A DNA stretch of 64,000 nt from Synaphobranchus kaupii (Eukaryota; Chordata; Actinopteri; Anguilliformes; Synaphobranchidae), in contig CM056380.1 of the NCBI GenBank assembly GCA_029718625.1, positions 48,719,218-48,783,217 of the forward strand, given 5' to 3'. Of this stretch, positions 63,382 to 64,000 are shown piece by piece. Below the pieces are notes generated by a model, which was given only the letters and a program-made list of their open reading frames with translations, was not told the DNA's origin and made no database searches. Both the position numbers and the translations under genes were made by a program. How positions within the stretch are numbered: position 1 is the first letter of the stretch; each line of letters starts with the position of its first letter.

Positions 63382-64000
63382 GATGGTGTGAAACAGTAGC
63401 CTGCGGTGTGTTGCATTGTCCCTATGAGAGGCAGGAACAGCCGGAGGGCCCTGAGTTTCAGTTAATCACATTCCCTGAATTTCCTATTGGTCTTCCTGCC
63501 ACACACACACACACACACACACATACACGCAATGCAATAACTTATAGAGGGTCAGTGACAGGACAGCTACTGTATTTCCAGACAATGGGCAGGGTTTCCG
63601 TTTTCTGTGTCGATCTGGGTCACTCTGCTAAACTAATCTAACCCTCTTTTTTGCTAAATAGTTGTATCTTCATTTCTTATATATTATAATCATCAGTGTT
63701 CTGTTTGCTTCAGTTTTCAATAATTGGCTCTTTATTATACGTTACCCAATGTTAAATTGTACTGGCATAAAGCACTCAAGATTAAGGTCAGCATTAGCAG
63801 TTGAATTGTAAGTTTCCACGCACCCAGTATCTAATCCCTCCTCCTTCGATATTATATCAATCTTGACACTGAAGTTTTTATCTTTTTCATTTTTCTGTTT
63901 GACCATTAACCTGCAAAGTAAACGGAATAAACATGAAGTCAATCGCGCCTGAAACAGAAAAAGAACCCAGCAGGAAAACATGTGCGACTTGCATCATCTG

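Larger units (their letters stand above)
56608..64000 (-). other. cdh23 intron, at least 7.4 kb, partial
   Basis: No further cadherin exon was recognised on the minus strand up to the window end. The region holds MITEs (57139-57359, 57735-57946), GA and GT/CA microsatellites, and on the plus strand a candidate vsir first exon at 59048-59135. Stretches 59136-61190 and 61620-63350 look like ordinary AT-rich intron. Confidence 0.65.

Noticed and set aside
57000..64000. Search for further cdh23 exons
   Set aside because: No DxND or LDRE coding segment with splice sites was recognised on the minus strand; the next exon must be beyond the window.

Overview
The window is nuclear DNA of a ray-finned fish, most likely a teleost. 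The evidence is spliced vertebrate genes with GT-AG introns, V-SINE retroposons, many Tc1-like, Sleeping-Beauty-type and hAT-like non-autonomous DNA transposons, and very dense CA microsatellites and minisatellites. Three genes are recognised from protein similarity recalled from known families, and a fourth gene start is proposed. No prokaryotic feature, CRISPR array or rRNA is present. Layout: (1) 1-9750, minus strand: the 5' end of smoc2 (secreted modular calcium-binding protein 2). Exon 1 carries the signal peptide and exon 2 a Kazal-like domain; they are separated by an 8-kb intron with two minisatellites and CpG-rich blocks. The rest of the gene lies beyond position 1. (2) 9751-15157: intergenic space between the divergent smoc2 and eif3l promoters. 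It holds a 2.4-kb nest of Tc1-like palindromic elements with an inserted V-SINE. (3) 15158-25201, plus strand: complete eif3l (translation initiation factor 3 subunit L), 15 coding exons joining in frame to 618 codons plus stop, with an unusual Ser/Thr-rich C-terminal tail. Its introns contain a 1.17-kb near-perfect palindrome, a triple-nested transposon insertion and a minisatellite made of splice-site-like units. (4) 25202-31351: transposon-rich intergenic DNA between the convergent eif3l and cdh23 genes. (5) 31352-56607, minus strand: the 3' half of cdh23 (cadherin-23, the tip-link cadherin of hair cells). Thirty-two exons join in frame to 1750 codons plus stop, covering cadherin repeats EC16-EC27, the membrane-adjacent domain, one transmembrane helix and the cytoplasmic tail ending ITEL. 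The tail includes the homologue of mammalian alternatively spliced exon 68, and one intron appears to be GC-AG. One intron is almost entirely a 4.3-kb minisatellite. (6) 56608-64000: a cdh23 intron of at least 7.4 kb. On its plus strand lies a signal-peptide-like exon (59048-59135) that fits exon 1 of vsir (VISTA), which in mammals also lies antisense inside CDH23. The genes do not form a pathway. SMOC2 is extracellular matrix, eIF3L is translation, and CDH23 is mechanotransduction. Their human orthologues are on chromosomes 6, 22 and 10, so this order reflects fish-lineage synteny. Exon edges were read by eye from splice signals and reading-frame continuity; orthology calls rest on remembered family sequences, not on a search.
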